From: an uncultured Draconibacterium sp.
GTDB taxonomy: Bacteria > Bacteroidota > Bacteroidia > Bacteroidales > Prolixibacteraceae
Reading direction: 5' to 3'
Assembly (NCBI GenBank): GCA_947492175.1
Contig: CANLMQ010000009.1
Location: forward strand, 133,904 to 197,903
Length of the DNA stretch: 64,000 nucleotides
Of this stretch, positions 54,502-63,920 are shown in pieces (position 1 is the stretch's first letter; the number at the start of each line of letters is the position of its first letter). Below the pieces are notes generated by a model. The model searched no databases and was not told the origin of the DNA. It saw only the letters and a program-made list of their open reading frames with translations. The position numbers and the translations under genes are program-made.

Positions 54502-55713
54502 ATGAAGAATAAACCGATTATTGCAATTGCGCTTTTACTTTGCCTTTCGTGCTGTATACAGGAGAAAAGCAAGGATGTTGAAAATGATGATATAACTGTG
54601 GCTACTTATTATTTCCCAAATTACCATGAGGATAATCGTAATGCATCTTATCATGGAAATGGATGGACTGAGTGGGAATTGGTAAAGAATGCTATTCCTC
54701 GTTTTGAGAATCATCATCAACCTAATGTCCCTGCATGGGGCTATACCGATGAAGCAGATCCGTTACAGATGGCTCAAAAGATAGATGCTGCTGCAGACAA
54801 TGGAATTGATGTGTTTATTTTTGATTGGTACATGTACGAAGACGGACCCTTTCTGGATCGTGCGTTAGATGAAGGATTCTTAAAGGCAAAAAACACTGAA
54901 AGGTTAAAGTTCGGATTAATGTGGGCGAATCATGATTGGGTAGATATTCACCCGTACACCAAAGGAAATCCTCAGAAACTTCTTTACCCTGGGAAAGTTA
55001 GCCCTGAGCGTTACCAGAAAATTTGTGACTTTGTAATAGAAAACTATTTTACAAAACCGAATTATTGGAAGATTGATGGGAAGGCGTATTTTTCTGTGTA
55101 CGATGTACAGAAATTTGTGGAAGGTTTTGGAAGTATTGAGGCAACCAGACTGGCAATGGATGAAATGAGGGCCAAAGCAGTTAAGGCCGGATTAAAAGGT
55201 GTACACTGGAACCTGGTAGCCTGGGGAAATCCCATTCTGCCGGTTGAGAAAGCTCCGGCCAATACACCGGAATTAATCAAAGCTCTTGGGTTTGATTCGG
55301 GTACCTCTTATGTATGGATTCACCATGTGGCTTTGTCCGAAACCCAAACAGATTACAACTATGTGCGGGATGCCTATTTTGAGCATTGGAATAAGGCGAT
55401 AGAAGAATATGGCGTGCCTTATTATCCCAATATTACAATGGGATGGGATCCAAGTCCGCGTTGCAATATTGATTCGGAATGGGAGCCGGTTGGCTATCCT
55501 TTTATGAATACAATTGGAAATAATACGCCTGAAAATTTCAAGGAAGCACTTCGGAAAACAAAGGAAAAGCTTTTGTCGAATCCTGACGGCCCCAGAATTC
55601 TCAATATAAACTGTTGGAATGAGTGGACAGAAGGTAGTTACCTGGAGCCGGACACCGTGAATGGCATGTCGTATCTGAATGCGGTAAGAGATGTGTTTGC
55701 CGACAAGGAGTAA
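54502..55713 (+). CDS. WbsX / GH99-like lipoprotein (copy 1)
   Basis: A 403-residue lipoprotein (lipobox CLSCCIQE, about residue 17). It matches the WbsX-type family related to GH99/GH71 barrels: VATYYFPNYHEDNR, then a GWTEWELVKNA block. GIDVFIFDWYMYEDGPFLD and LKFGLMWANHDW follow, with MGWDPSPRC and NCWNEWTEGSYLEPD near the end. GH99 enzymes are endo-alpha-mannosidases; WbsX was first noted in O-antigen loci. In PULs such proteins are exported, as here, which favours a hydrolase over a glycosyltransferase (inference). A paralogue follows after 30 bases. Confidence 0.8.
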   Translation: MKNKPIIAIALLLCLSCCIQEKSKDVENDDITVATYYFPNYHEDNRNASYHGNGWTEWELVKNAIPRFENHHQPNVPAWGYTDEADPLQMAQKIDAAADNGIDVFIFDWYMYEDGPFLDRALDEGFLKAKNTERLKFGLMWANHDWVDIHPYTKGNPQKLLYPGKVSPERYQKICDFVIENYFTKPNYWKIDGKAYFSVYDVQKFVEGFGSIEATRLAMDEMRAKAVKAGLKGVHWNLVAWGNPILPVEKAPANTPELIKALGFDSGTSYVWIHHVALSETQTDYNYVRDAYFEHWNKAIEEYGVPYYPNITMGWDPSPRCNIDSEWEPVGYPFMNTIGNNTPENFKEALRKTKEKLLSNPDGPRILNINCWNEWTEGSYLEPDTVNGMSYLNAVRDVFADKE

Positions 55714-55743
55714 AAACGGAACAAATCATAACATTTAACGAAG

Positions 55744-57000
55744 ATGAAACGAAAGAATAAAGCAGGCCTTTTGTTGTTTCTTTTTCTGGCTATAAGTGCA
55801 TGTTCAAGCAACAAGGATTTGAAAAATAGTGGGGAAGAGCCACCGTTTGAGATTCCGAAGGGAGATGTGGAGGTGGCAGTTTATTACTTCCCGAACTGGG
55901 GGCCGGTTTATTCTTCGGAATGGAGTACCGTAAAAGCTGCCCAGCCACAGTTTGAGGGACATCAGCAACCCAAAGTCCCCATGTGGGGATATGCCAACGA
56001 GAACGATCCTGAAAACATGGCGCAGAAGATTGATGCAGCAGTTGCCAGTGGCATCGATGCGTTTATTTTTGACTGGTACTACTACGATGAGGGGGCTGAA
56101 TTACTGGCCGGAAAAAGAAGCAGCTGGGATGCTAATAAATACTTGTACATGGCGCTGGAAGATGGTTTTCTGAAAGCTGAAAACAACCAGGAATTGAAGT
56201 TTTCGATTATGTGGTGTAACCACAATTTGGGGGCGAATGTAAAAGGGGCCGTAAAGCCGGAGACCTTCGAGTCATTAACAGATTATGTTATCGAGAATTA
56301 CTTTAAACATCCGTCATATTGGAAAATAGATGGTTGCCCGTATTTTTCCATTTACGAGTTTCATTCTTTTTTAGAGACCTTCAGTAACGATTTTACCAAA
56401 GCGGCTGAAGCCATCGATACCTTTCGGGCGAAGGTAAAAGCTGCCGGATTTCCCGACCTTCACCTAAATGGCGTGCTTTGGGGCATAAAAGGAGAGTTGT
56501 TAGAAGAAGCTGTAAGCTACTTCAATCTAAACAGTACTACTTCTTATGTTTGGATTCATCATTTTGGCTTACCCGATTTTCCTTCTACCGAATATTCGGT
56601 AGCGGCCGACGGCTATTTTAGAGGAGTGGAAGCAGGTGGGGCTGCAAACGGACTTGAGAATCCGGCATCGAGTATTCCTGTGCCTTATCATATCAATGTT
56701 TCGATGGGGTGGGATTCTTCCCCAAGATGTAATAATTCATCCGATTGGATGACAAGACGAGATTATCCGTTTGGACCTGTGATCGTCAATAATACACCTT
56801 ATCTGTTTAAAAAGTATTTGGCCAAAGCCAAGGCCCTTACTCTTGAAAAGCCAGCCAGTGAAAGAGTTATTACCATAAATTCGTGGAACGAATGGGGAGA
56901 GGGGAGTTACCTGGAACCGGATATGATAAATGGTATGGAGTATTTGAATGCTGTGAAAGAAGTATTTGGTTCCGACCCGGAAGAAATGTCCAACCAGTAA
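55744..57000 (+). CDS. WbsX / GH99-like lipoprotein (copy 2)
   Basis: A 418-residue lipoprotein (lipobox AISACSSN). It is paralogous to the preceding gene: VAVYYFPNWGPVYSSEWS, GIDAFIFDWYYYDEGAELL, SIMWCNHNL, MGWDSSPRCNN and NSWNEWGEGSYLEPD. The barrel core is conserved, including acidic residues in the F-D-W-Y and N-E-W-x-E-G blocks. Loops differ around residues 100-115 and 260-290, so substrate preference may differ between the copies. Likely made as one transcript with copy 1 and the GH140-like gene (29 bases downstream). Confidence 0.8.
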   Translation: MKRKNKAGLLLFLFLAISACSSNKDLKNSGEEPPFEIPKGDVEVAVYYFPNWGPVYSSEWSTVKAAQPQFEGHQQPKVPMWGYANENDPENMAQKIDAAVASGIDAFIFDWYYYDEGAELLAGKRSSWDANKYLYMALEDGFLKAENNQELKFSIMWCNHNLGANVKGAVKPETFESLTDYVIENYFKHPSYWKIDGCPYFSIYEFHSFLETFSNDFTKAAEAIDTFRAKVKAAGFPDLHLNGVLWGIKGELLEEAVSYFNLNSTTSYVWIHHFGLPDFPSTEYSVAADGYFRGVEAGGAANGLENPASSIPVPYHINVSMGWDSSPRCNNSSDWMTRRDYPFGPVIVNNTPYLFKKYLAKAKALTLEKPASERVITINSWNEWGEGSYLEPDMINGMEYLNAVKEVFGSDPEEMSNQ

Positions 57001-57029
57001 GCATAAAAACATTTAAAGACTTAAGAATT

Positions 57030-58718
57030 ATGAATGCAAAACCTACTACAATCAAGCAATTCTTTATGGTAGTACTAATCGCCGGTTTGTTTCAATTAAT
57101 CTATGGCTGTAGCAAAAACGAAGAGGTAGTTAAAGAACCTGAAACGGAAGAAGAAACGTTTCCTGTTAAGTGGAAAGTTACTGAGATTGAATTTACCAGC
57201 AGTAATTCCTATTCAAACAGTTTTAACGATCTTGATCTTGATGTAGTTTTCAGACATTCGGGAGGGACTGAGATAAAGGTGCCAGCTTTTTGGAGCAGCG
57301 GCAAAAAATGGATGGTTCGGTTTGCCCCAACGCTGACCGGGAAGTGGACCTACAAAACTGTTTGTACGGATGAAGGCAATAGTGGTCTTCATAATCAGAC
57401 CGGCGAAATTGATGTAGAAGCTTACAATGGAGATCTTGAGATTTATACCCGCGGCTTTGTTAAAACTGAAGCATCTAAACGCTATTTTTCATACAACGAT
57501 GGCAGCCCTTTCTTTTACCTTGGAGATACGCACTGGAATATGCCTGTAAACACGCTGGAAAATTTCAAAACCATTGTTGATAAGCGGGTGGAACAGGGGT
57601 TTACGGTTATTCAGTCTGAACCCATTGGTGCAGGATACAACCTGCAGGATGGAGTAACAGAGGGAGATCTCCACTTTTTTTCAAAATTGGATGAACGATT
57701 CAAGTACATAGCCGCTAAAGGTTTGGTTCATGCCAATGCACAGCTATTTTTTGTTGCTGAGCTGGGATCCAATCGAAATATTTATACCGACGAATACCTT
57801 GAAAAGTTATGTCGATACTGGGTGGCGCGATACAGCGCCTTCCCCGTAATGTGGACCACTGCCCAGGAGTGTGATAACGACTTTTACCGGGAAAGAGGCG
57901 ATCACGATTTTTTTGATGCGTCAACTAATCCATGGAAACTGGTAGCTGGCTATATTAACAAGTACGATCCATACAAACATCCGCTTAGCGCTCATATGGA
58001 ACATACCAGTTTTACCATTGCTTCTCAGTCTGCGTTTCGCGATTTGCCGGGGCACACCTGGTTTGCTCCGCAGTGGTCGCCGATACGAAACGGACTGTTG
58101 AATTTTGATATTCCCAAAGACTTTTGGTTGAACGGACAGGAAAAGCCTGTTGTTAATTACGAGGGTTTCTATGACCATTTGTGGACAAACGAATTTGGAG
58201 CAAGAATGCAAGGGTGGACAGCCTTTTTAAACGGAATGTTTGGCCATGGGTACGGAGCGATAGACATTTGGTTGTACAACAGTACCTACGATATGGATAA
58301 ACCGTCAATATTGCATGGTATAACGGTTACTGTAGCAGACAAGCAAACCAAATGGACCGAAAGCCTCGAATTTAAATCTGCCTATCAAATGGGATACATG
58401 CGTGAGTTTTTTAATGCCATTGACTGGTGGAAACTGACGCCGCGTTTTGATGACGCTGATTGGTATCGTAACGATGGGGCCTGGTATTCGTTGGCAACCA
58501 TTAACAGCGATGTATATGTGGTTTACTTTTACAACAATATCAATAAAAAAACAGGTACCCTGAAAAATATGGAAAACACCGCCTACAGTGTGCAGTGGTT
58601 TAATCCTGTTACCGGCGAATCAGAAGCCGATTCAGAGATTACCATAAAGGACGGTACCTATACAATTGGCGATAAGCCGAGCATAAGGGATTGGGTATTG
58701 CTGGTGAGGAAGAAGTAA
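57030..58718 (+). CDS. DUF5060/DUF4038 (GH140-like) glycosidase lipoprotein
   Basis: A 562-residue lipoprotein (lipobox LIYGCSKN, Cys about 28). The N-terminal DUF5060 beta-sandwich (about 40-140) has VKWKVTEIEFTSSN and FAPTLTGKWTYKTVC. The DUF4038 barrel (about 150-470) has YLGDTHWNMPV and VMWTTAQECDNDF. A short C-terminal sandwich ends RDWVLLVRKK. GH140 includes the apiosidase that acts on rhamnogalacturonan II, and DUF4038 proteins are its close relatives, so the call is 'GH140-like' with the substrate open. ATG 57030 gives the signal peptide; longer forms would overlap copy 2 of WbsX. Confidence 0.78.
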   Translation: MNAKPTTIKQFFMVVLIAGLFQLIYGCSKNEEVVKEPETEEETFPVKWKVTEIEFTSSNSYSNSFNDLDLDVVFRHSGGTEIKVPAFWSSGKKWMVRFAPTLTGKWTYKTVCTDEGNSGLHNQTGEIDVEAYNGDLEIYTRGFVKTEASKRYFSYNDGSPFFYLGDTHWNMPVNTLENFKTIVDKRVEQGFTVIQSEPIGAGYNLQDGVTEGDLHFFSKLDERFKYIAAKGLVHANAQLFFVAELGSNRNIYTDEYLEKLCRYWVARYSAFPVMWTTAQECDNDFYRERGDHDFFDASTNPWKLVAGYINKYDPYKHPLSAHMEHTSFTIASQSAFRDLPGHTWFAPQWSPIRNGLLNFDIPKDFWLNGQEKPVVNYEGFYDHLWTNEFGARMQGWTAFLNGMFGHGYGAIDIWLYNSTYDMDKPSILHGITVTVADKQTKWTESLEFKSAYQMGYMREFFNAIDWWKLTPRFDDADWYRNDGAWYSLATINSDVYVVYFYNNINKKTGTLKNMENTAYSVQWFNPVTGESEADSEITIKDGTYTIGDKPSIRDWVLLVRKK

Positions 58719-58750
58719 CAACTAAAGAATTTTGTCGAAGATAGTTTTCT

Positions 58751-58805
58751 ATAATTACTGTCAAAAAATATAAATTAATTGTCATTTCGTGTATTGTATG
58801 CACTA
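58751..58805 (+). promoter_or_regulatory. Putative HTCS operator/promoter of the GH106 gene (55-bp element copy 1)
   Basis: This 55-base stretch matches 62164-62218 without gaps at 45 of 55 positions. It holds direct half-sites TGTCAAAA (58759-58766) and TGTCATTT (58780-58787), 21 bp apart, then TATTGTAT (58792-58799). The same arrangement precedes the second susC. Its end is 40 bases before the GH106 start. Confidence 0.6.
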
Positions 58806-58845
58806 TTCTATATTGTTATGTTCACTTCCTGAAAAATTTATAACA

Positions 58846-61800
58846 ATGAAAATGGTTAAAACCTTATCCATCCTGTTTTGGGGAGTGTTGTTGTTTGTGC
58901 AATGTTCATTTACAGATAAAAAGCAGCAAAATGATTATACCAAAATTCAATCGGATTTTATTAATCCAACAGAAGATAATACCCTGTGGTGTTACTGGTA
59001 CTGGATAGGCGACGATATTTCCAAAGAAGGCATAACCAAAGATTTGGAAGCCATGAAGTCTGCCGGAATTGGTGCTGCATTTATTGGAAACATTAATCCT
59101 GAAGAAAAAGACGGTAAAGTACCTATGTTAAGTGAAGATTGGTGGGAACATATGGTGCATGCAGTTAATGAAGGAAAACGAATTGGTGTAGATATTGGAT
59201 CATTTAATTGCCCGGGCTGGAGTATGTCGGGTGGGCCATGGATAACATATGATAAAGCCATGCGTCACCTGGTTTACTCAGAAACTTTTGTCATTGGAGG
59301 TAGAAAGGTAGAGATTCAGTTAGAACAACCCAAAGGCGAATTCCAGGATGTTTATGTTTTAGCCTTTCCTAAAAACAGTCAGGAAGACAGGTTTTTAAAC
59401 AACTCGAATGCTATTGTGACCTTAAATCCTTCTGTTAAGAATCCTCAGGTACTGCTCGATGGTGATATGAATACTGGTGTAAGTTTTATAAGTCCGGAAT
59501 ATACTATAGAAATAAATTCAAATCATGCGATTACTGCAAGAAGTATTACTCTTTTGCCAGTAAAAAACAACCTGATTGTTGATTGCGAATTGCAGGCTTT
59601 TGTTGACGGAATATATGTTACGGTTAAGGAGTTTAATTTCGATAGAAGGGACTTCATGGGGCAGGTAGGGCCTATTCCTTACGGTCCCTTAAAAATATCT
59701 CTACCGGGAGTAAAGTCAGATAATTTCAGATTAATCTGTCGTAATATCAATGCGAGTGAAGCAAGTGGCTTTTCCGAAATTGTGATCTCAGAAGAAGCTG
59801 TTGTTGAAGAATTTCTGGGTAAAACTCTGGGGAGGATGCACCCAACACCGCAGCCCAGCTGGAATTCTTATTCATGGAAATCAGTAGAAGAATTTTCAGA
59901 TCCTAAATTGGCTGTAACAAAGGAAGAAGTATTGGATATTTCCAATAAAATGGATAAAAACGGGAAGTTGAACTGGGAGGCGCCCGAAGGTGAATGGATT
60001 GTGATGCGTTTGGGAATGACACCCACAGGAACAAAAAACAGTCCTTCGGCTCCACAAGGCAAGGGGTATGAGGTAGATAAAGCTAATCGTGAACTGGTAC
60101 GCTTCCATTTTGAACAGTTCATTGGCGAATTTTTACAACGTATTCCAGAGGAAAGTAAAAGTGCTTTTAAATATGTTATTGCCGATAGTTATGAAACCGG
60201 ATCTCAAAACTGGACCGACGGTTTTGAACGCAGTTTTGAAGAACGATATGGTTACAATCCAAAAAAATACCTGCCTGTATTTTCAGGACGAATAGTGGGA
60301 AGCGTTGACGAATCTGATCGCTTTTTATGGGATCTTCGTCGTGCTGTTGCAGACGATGTGGCCTATAGATATACTGGTGGCCTACGCGAAATTGCCAACG
60401 GAAATGATTTAAAACTGTGGTTGGAAAATTATGGTCACTGGGGCTATCCTTCCGAGTTTCTGATGTATGGCGGGCAAAGTGATTTTGTAAGCGGAGAATA
60501 TTGGAACGAAGGAACACTGGGCGATATTGAGTGTAAGGCAGCTTCTTCTGCAGCACATATTTATGGGAAAAAGAGAACATCTGCCGAATGTTTTACAGCC
60601 TCACAACGGACCTACGTGCGTCATCCGGCTAAGCTTAAAAAACGTGGCGACTGGAGTTTAACCGAAGGTATTAATCATCACGTTCTTCACCTTTATATTC
60701 ATCAACCCGACGATGAAAAAGTTCCCGGAACTAATGCTTGGTTCAGTACCGAGTTTAATCGACACAATACCTGGTTCAGGCAGGGGAAAACCTATTTCGA
60801 TTATTTAAGAAGGGCGCAACATATGCTGCAACAAGGAAATTATGTGGCCGACGTATGCTATTTTATTGGAGAAGATGCACCCATCATGACCGGTGCCACC
60901 AATCCTGAACTGCCCAAGGGTTACTCCTTTGATTATATTAACGCCGAAGTGATTATGGACAGAATGGCCGTAGTAGATGGTAAGTTTGTTCTTCCAGATG
61001 GAATGAGTTATCGAATGATGGTATTGCCTCCACTGGAAACCATGCGTCCTGAAACCCTGGCTAAAATGGAAAAACTGGTTGCTGAAGGAGGGATAATTTA
61101 CGGTCAGGCCCCAAAAACTTCACCCAGTTTGCAAAATTACCCGCAATGTGACGAACAGGTGCAGGCACTGGCGTCAAAAGTTTGGTCAGGAAATAACAAG
61201 GTAAAAAGTTACGGCAAAGGTGCAGTTGTGGATGGCTTGCCTTTGCAGGAAGCGCTGGATCATTTCGACATTGAAAAGGATGTAGATGTAAGCGACGAAG
61301 TTTTATGGACGCACCGTTCTATGTCGGATATGGATGTTTATTTCCTCACCAACCAGAGTGGAAAAGCTATTACCATAAATCCTTCGTTCCGCATTGATGG
61401 ATTGAAGCCTCAATTGTGGGATGCGGTTACAGGTGAGATTCGTGCATTAAACGATTATAAAGTAGTTAACGGCAGGACCATTGTTCCGCTCGAAATGGAA
61501 ACAGATAGAAGTTGGGTTGTAGTATTTACCAACGAATCAAATGAATTAGTGAATGCTGGTTTTAAAGTAAATTCTCCTGAATACAAAACGGTCCAAACTA
61601 TTGGTGGTGAATGGAAAATTGATTTTGAAAACAAAAGAATTGCCCCTGCTATTAATACCACTAATTTAATGGATTGGATAGAAAGTGATGATGAATTACT
61701 GAAATATTACTCAGGAACAGCGAATTACTCAACGACATTTTCATACTCAAATGCAGAAGCTAAAAATGTTTTTATCGATTTAGGAGAGGTGGGTGTAATG

Positions 61801-62061
61801 GCAACGGTTACTCTGAATGGTCAGGAAGTTGGGACTACATGGATGGCACCATATCGCCTAAACATTACTGAGGCCTTAAAAGAAGGTGAAAATACTCTGG
61901 AGGTAAAGGTGGTGAATGTATGGAGAAATCGTCTTACAGGAGATAAAACACTACCGGAAGAGGAACGTACAACCTCGGTTTGGATTGATAACATTACTTC
62001 GGAAGAGGAATTGATACCATCAGGTTTGATTGGGCCTGTTACCATACAGGTGGTTGAATAA
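58846..62061 (+). CDS. GH106-like alpha-L-rhamnosidase (second PUL)
   Basis: A 1071-residue exported enzyme (leader with FVQCSFTD, a probable lipobox). GH106 features: LWCYWYWIGDDISKEGITKD, SAGIGAAFIGNINPEEKD and FNCPGWSMSGGPW near the N terminus. VIADSYETGSQNWTDGFERS in the centre is the segment with the conserved acidic residues, then FEERYGYNPKKYLP. The C-terminal galactose-binding-like domain contains TLNGQEVGTTWMAPYR and ends SGLIGPVTIQ. It should release L-rhamnose, and the following genes import (RhaT) and interconvert (RhaM) that sugar, which supports the call strongly. An upstream ATG at 58789 is possible, but ATG 58846 gives the normal leader. Confidence 0.87.
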   Translation: MKMVKTLSILFWGVLLFVQCSFTDKKQQNDYTKIQSDFINPTEDNTLWCYWYWIGDDISKEGITKDLEAMKSAGIGAAFIGNINPEEKDGKVPMLSEDWWEHMVHAVNEGKRIGVDIGSFNCPGWSMSGGPWITYDKAMRHLVYSETFVIGGRKVEIQLEQPKGEFQDVYVLAFPKNSQEDRFLNNSNAIVTLNPSVKNPQVLLDGDMNTGVSFISPEYTIEINSNHAITARSITLLPVKNNLIVDCELQAFVDGIYVTVKEFNFDRRDFMGQVGPIPYGPLKISLPGVKSDNFRLICRNINASEASGFSEIVISEEAVVEEFLGKTLGRMHPTPQPSWNSYSWKSVEEFSDPKLAVTKEEVLDISNKMDKNGKLNWEAPEGEWIVMRLGMTPTGTKNSPSAPQGKGYEVDKANRELVRFHFEQFIGEFLQRIPEESKSAFKYVIADSYETGSQNWTDGFERSFEERYGYNPKKYLPVFSGRIVGSVDESDRFLWDLRRAVADDVAYRYTGGLREIANGNDLKLWLENYGHWGYPSEFLMYGGQSDFVSGEYWNEGTLGDIECKAASSAAHIYGKKRTSAECFTASQRTYVRHPAKLKKRGDWSLTEGINHHVLHLYIHQPDDEKVPGTNAWFSTEFNRHNTWFRQGKTYFDYLRRAQHMLQQGNYVADVCYFIGEDAPIMTGATNPELPKGYSFDYINAEVIMDRMAVVDGKFVLPDGMSYRMMVLPPLETMRPETLAKMEKLVAEGGIIYGQAPKTSPSLQNYPQCDEQVQALASKVWSGNNKVKSYGKGAVVDGLPLQEALDHFDIEKDVDVSDEVLWTHRSMSDMDVYFLTNQSGKAITINPSFRIDGLKPQLWDAVTGEIRALNDYKVVNGRTIVPLEMETDRSWVVVFTNESNELVNAGFKVNSPEYKTVQTIGGEWKIDFENKRIAPAINTTNLMDWIESDDELLKYYSGTANYSTTFSYSNAEAKNVFIDLGEVGVMATVTLNGQEVGTTWMAPYRLNITEALKEGENTLEVKVVNVWRNRLTGDKTLPEEERTTSVWIDNITSEEELIPSGLIGPVTIQVVE

Positions 62062-62163
62062 AGTAATACAAAGAAAATCTTTTAGCTATAGATTAGTAGT
62101 TTTCTGGAATATCTTAATGAAATGCGGATGCTCAGTTGGTAATCATTTCAAATAATTCTTCAT

Positions 62164-62218
62164 AAAATTAGTGTCAAAATATATAAATAAACTGCCAGTT
62201 TTTGTATTGTATTCACTA
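62164..62218 (+). promoter_or_regulatory. Putative HTCS operator/promoter of rhaT (55-bp element copy 2)
   Basis: Second copy of the 55-base element. Half-sites are TGTCAAAA (62172-62179) and TGCCAGTT (62193-62200), 21 bp apart, followed by TATTGTAT (62205-62212). The element ends 66 bases before the rhaT start. Conservation without gaps, outside any coding region, indicates a regulatory function. Confidence 0.6.
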
Positions 62219-62284
62219 AAAATTGCCAATATTATTGAGGTCTGATTCTTAACTAATAAAATATAAAACTTAAATGTCTATAGT

Positions 62285-63385
62285 ATGAATGCTATTCTTG
62301 GAATTATTTTTCACTCCTTAGGTGGAGCATCATCGGGAAGTTGGTATATGCCTTATAACCTTGTAAAGAAATGGCGTTGGGAGATATATTGGATTATTGG
62401 TGGGCTTTTCTCCTGGTTAATGATGCCCTATATTGCAACTGTGCTAACCTCCCCCGGATGGCAGGAAATATTATCAACAACAGATCCGTCGACCATACGC
62501 CTTACCTATATACTGGGAGCACTGTGGGGAATTGGAGGACTAACATATGGCTTGGGTATCCGTTATTTGGGCATGTCGTTGGGTAACTCTGTATTACTGG
62601 GAATTACTTCACTGGTAGGTTCTTTGGGTTTGCCCATACTTCGTGATATGGGAAATCTGGGCGAAATTTTACCAGCAGGAGATACGTTTACAGGCATGCT
62701 GGCAACTACAAGCGGACGAATTGTTTTGTCCGGGATTCTGGTATTAATGGTAGGAATTGTTTTATGTGGCAAGGCTGGCCTTATGAAAGATAAAGAGCTT
62801 GCCAACGTTAAAGAGGGGGTAAATGTAGAGTTTAAACTTACTTTAGGTTTGATAATTGCTGTGATCTCCGGAGTGTTAAGTGCCTTCTTCAGCTTTGGCA
62901 TTGATGCCGGTAAAGACATGGGGGAAGCTGTTCGTGAAATTGCCGTGTTAAATAATTTTGCTTTTGTTAGCGATGGAAAATACCTGTTCGAAAACAATAT
63001 CATCTTTTTGGTCATTCTTTGGGGAGGATTAACAACCAACCTGTTGTGGTCGGTGGCTCTAATCCTGAAAAATAAAACCGGTGGTGATCTTATCAATAAA
63101 AAGACACCATTGTTAAAAAATTACCTGTTTTGTGCTTTGGCCGGAACAACATGGTTTTTGCAGTTCTTTTTTTATGGAATGGGGGAGACCAAGATTGGTA
63201 ATGGAGCCAGTTCTTGGATTCTACATATGTCTACAATCATACTTACAGCCAACTTTTGGGGCTTCTACCGCAAAGAATGGGCAGGAGTATCGAAAAAGAC
63301 CCGGACAACCATTTACTGGGGCATTGGTTTGATCCTTATGTCGGTAATAATTATGGGTATTGCCAAAAGTGAGTTTTTAAATTGA
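62285..63385 (+). CDS. rhaT: L-rhamnose/proton symporter RhaT
   Basis: A 366-residue inner-membrane transporter with about ten membrane segments. The family start is IIFHSLGGASSGSWYMPYNL, followed by KKWRWEIYWIIGGLFSWLM, an ALWGIGGLTYGLGIRYLGMS segment and the GLIIAVISGVLSAFFSFGI half-repeat. Length and layout fit RhaT. It brings free L-rhamnose released by the GH106 enzyme into the cytoplasm. Its stop overlaps the region of the RhaM start, so the two are translated together. A putative HTCS operator lies upstream. Confidence 0.93.
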   Translation: MNAILGIIFHSLGGASSGSWYMPYNLVKKWRWEIYWIIGGLFSWLMMPYIATVLTSPGWQEILSTTDPSTIRLTYILGALWGIGGLTYGLGIRYLGMSLGNSVLLGITSLVGSLGLPILRDMGNLGEILPAGDTFTGMLATTSGRIVLSGILVLMVGIVLCGKAGLMKDKELANVKEGVNVEFKLTLGLIIAVISGVLSAFFSFGIDAGKDMGEAVREIAVLNNFAFVSDGKYLFENNIIFLVILWGGLTTNLLWSVALILKNKTGGDLINKKTPLLKNYLFCALAGTTWFLQFFFYGMGETKIGNGASSWILHMSTIILTANFWGFYRKEWAGVSKKTRTTIYWGIGLILMSVIIMGIAKSEFLN

Positions 63386-63396
63386 TACCTACGGTC

Positions 63397-63711
63397 ATGC
63401 AACGACTGGCATTTAAAATGTACCTCAACGAGGGGCAAAAAGAAGAATACAAAAAACGGCACGATGAGATATGGCCGGAATTGAAACAGCTTCTGAAAAA
63501 CTCCGGAATAAGTGAATATTCCATCTTTTTGGATGAAGAAACCAATGTTTTGTTTGCCTTTCAGAAAGTAAGCGGAGATGGAGGTTCGCAAGATTTGGGA
63601 CAAACTGAAATTGTAAAAAAGTGGTGGGCTTTTATGAAGGATATTATGAAGTCCAATCCAGACAATTCACCTGTTACGTCGCAGTTGGAAGAATTGTTTT
63701 ATATGGAGTAA
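63397..63711 (+). CDS. rhaM: L-rhamnose mutarotase RhaM
   Basis: A 104-residue cytoplasmic enzyme that interconverts the alpha and beta anomers of L-rhamnose. The family start is MQRLAFKMYLNEGQKEEYKK, with the catalytic Tyr 18 and His 22 (Y-K-K-R-H) and then IWPELKQLL. The Trp pair is at 76-77 in VKKWWAFM. ATG 63397 gives the normal family start; a TTG at 63382 overlapping the rhaT stop would add five residues. Kinase, isomerase and aldolase genes for rhamnose are not in the window; an IS-type sequence begins about 200 bases downstream. Confidence 0.93.
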   Translation: MQRLAFKMYLNEGQKEEYKKRHDEIWPELKQLLKNSGISEYSIFLDEETNVLFAFQKVSGDGGSQDLGQTEIVKKWWAFMKDIMKSNPDNSPVTSQLEELFYME

Positions 63712-63873
63712 TATTTGAATAAAAATAAAAGAAATGAGCAAATTAGGGGTCTGTCGCATTAATCCAACAGGATTTTCAGAATTATATTTTATTATGAATT
63801 ATGAAGCCAAAGAATAAAATGTTTTAAACGTTGTGGATTTTGAATCAATAATATGATTCTTTCTAATCTCTAT

Positions 63874-63900
63874 GGGGTTAGTTCCCCGCTGCTTGCAGCG
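63874..63900. repeat. Overlapping hairpins at the probable IS200/IS605 left end
   Basis: GGGG (63874-63877) pairs with CCCC (63884-63887). A perfect CGCTGC/GCAGCG hairpin (63887-63892 and 63895-63900) has a two-base loop. Imperfect or small hairpins just before tnpA are typical of IS200/IS605 left ends, where they are recognised by the transposase or block translation. Confidence 0.5.
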
Positions 63901-63920
63901 TAAATTTAGTAAATTTGTGT

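Noticed and set aside
63748..63785. GGGGTCTGTCGCATTA-like stretch resembling an IS terminal repeat
   Set aside because: No matching inverted copy is visible in the window and no transposase is next to it, apart from the unrelated IS200/IS605-type gene.
63734..63817. Short ORF (27 codons) starting ATGAGCAAATTAGGG after rhaM
   Set aside because: It stops after 27 codons with no recognisable domain. It might be the start of a lost rhamnose gene, but nothing supports that.
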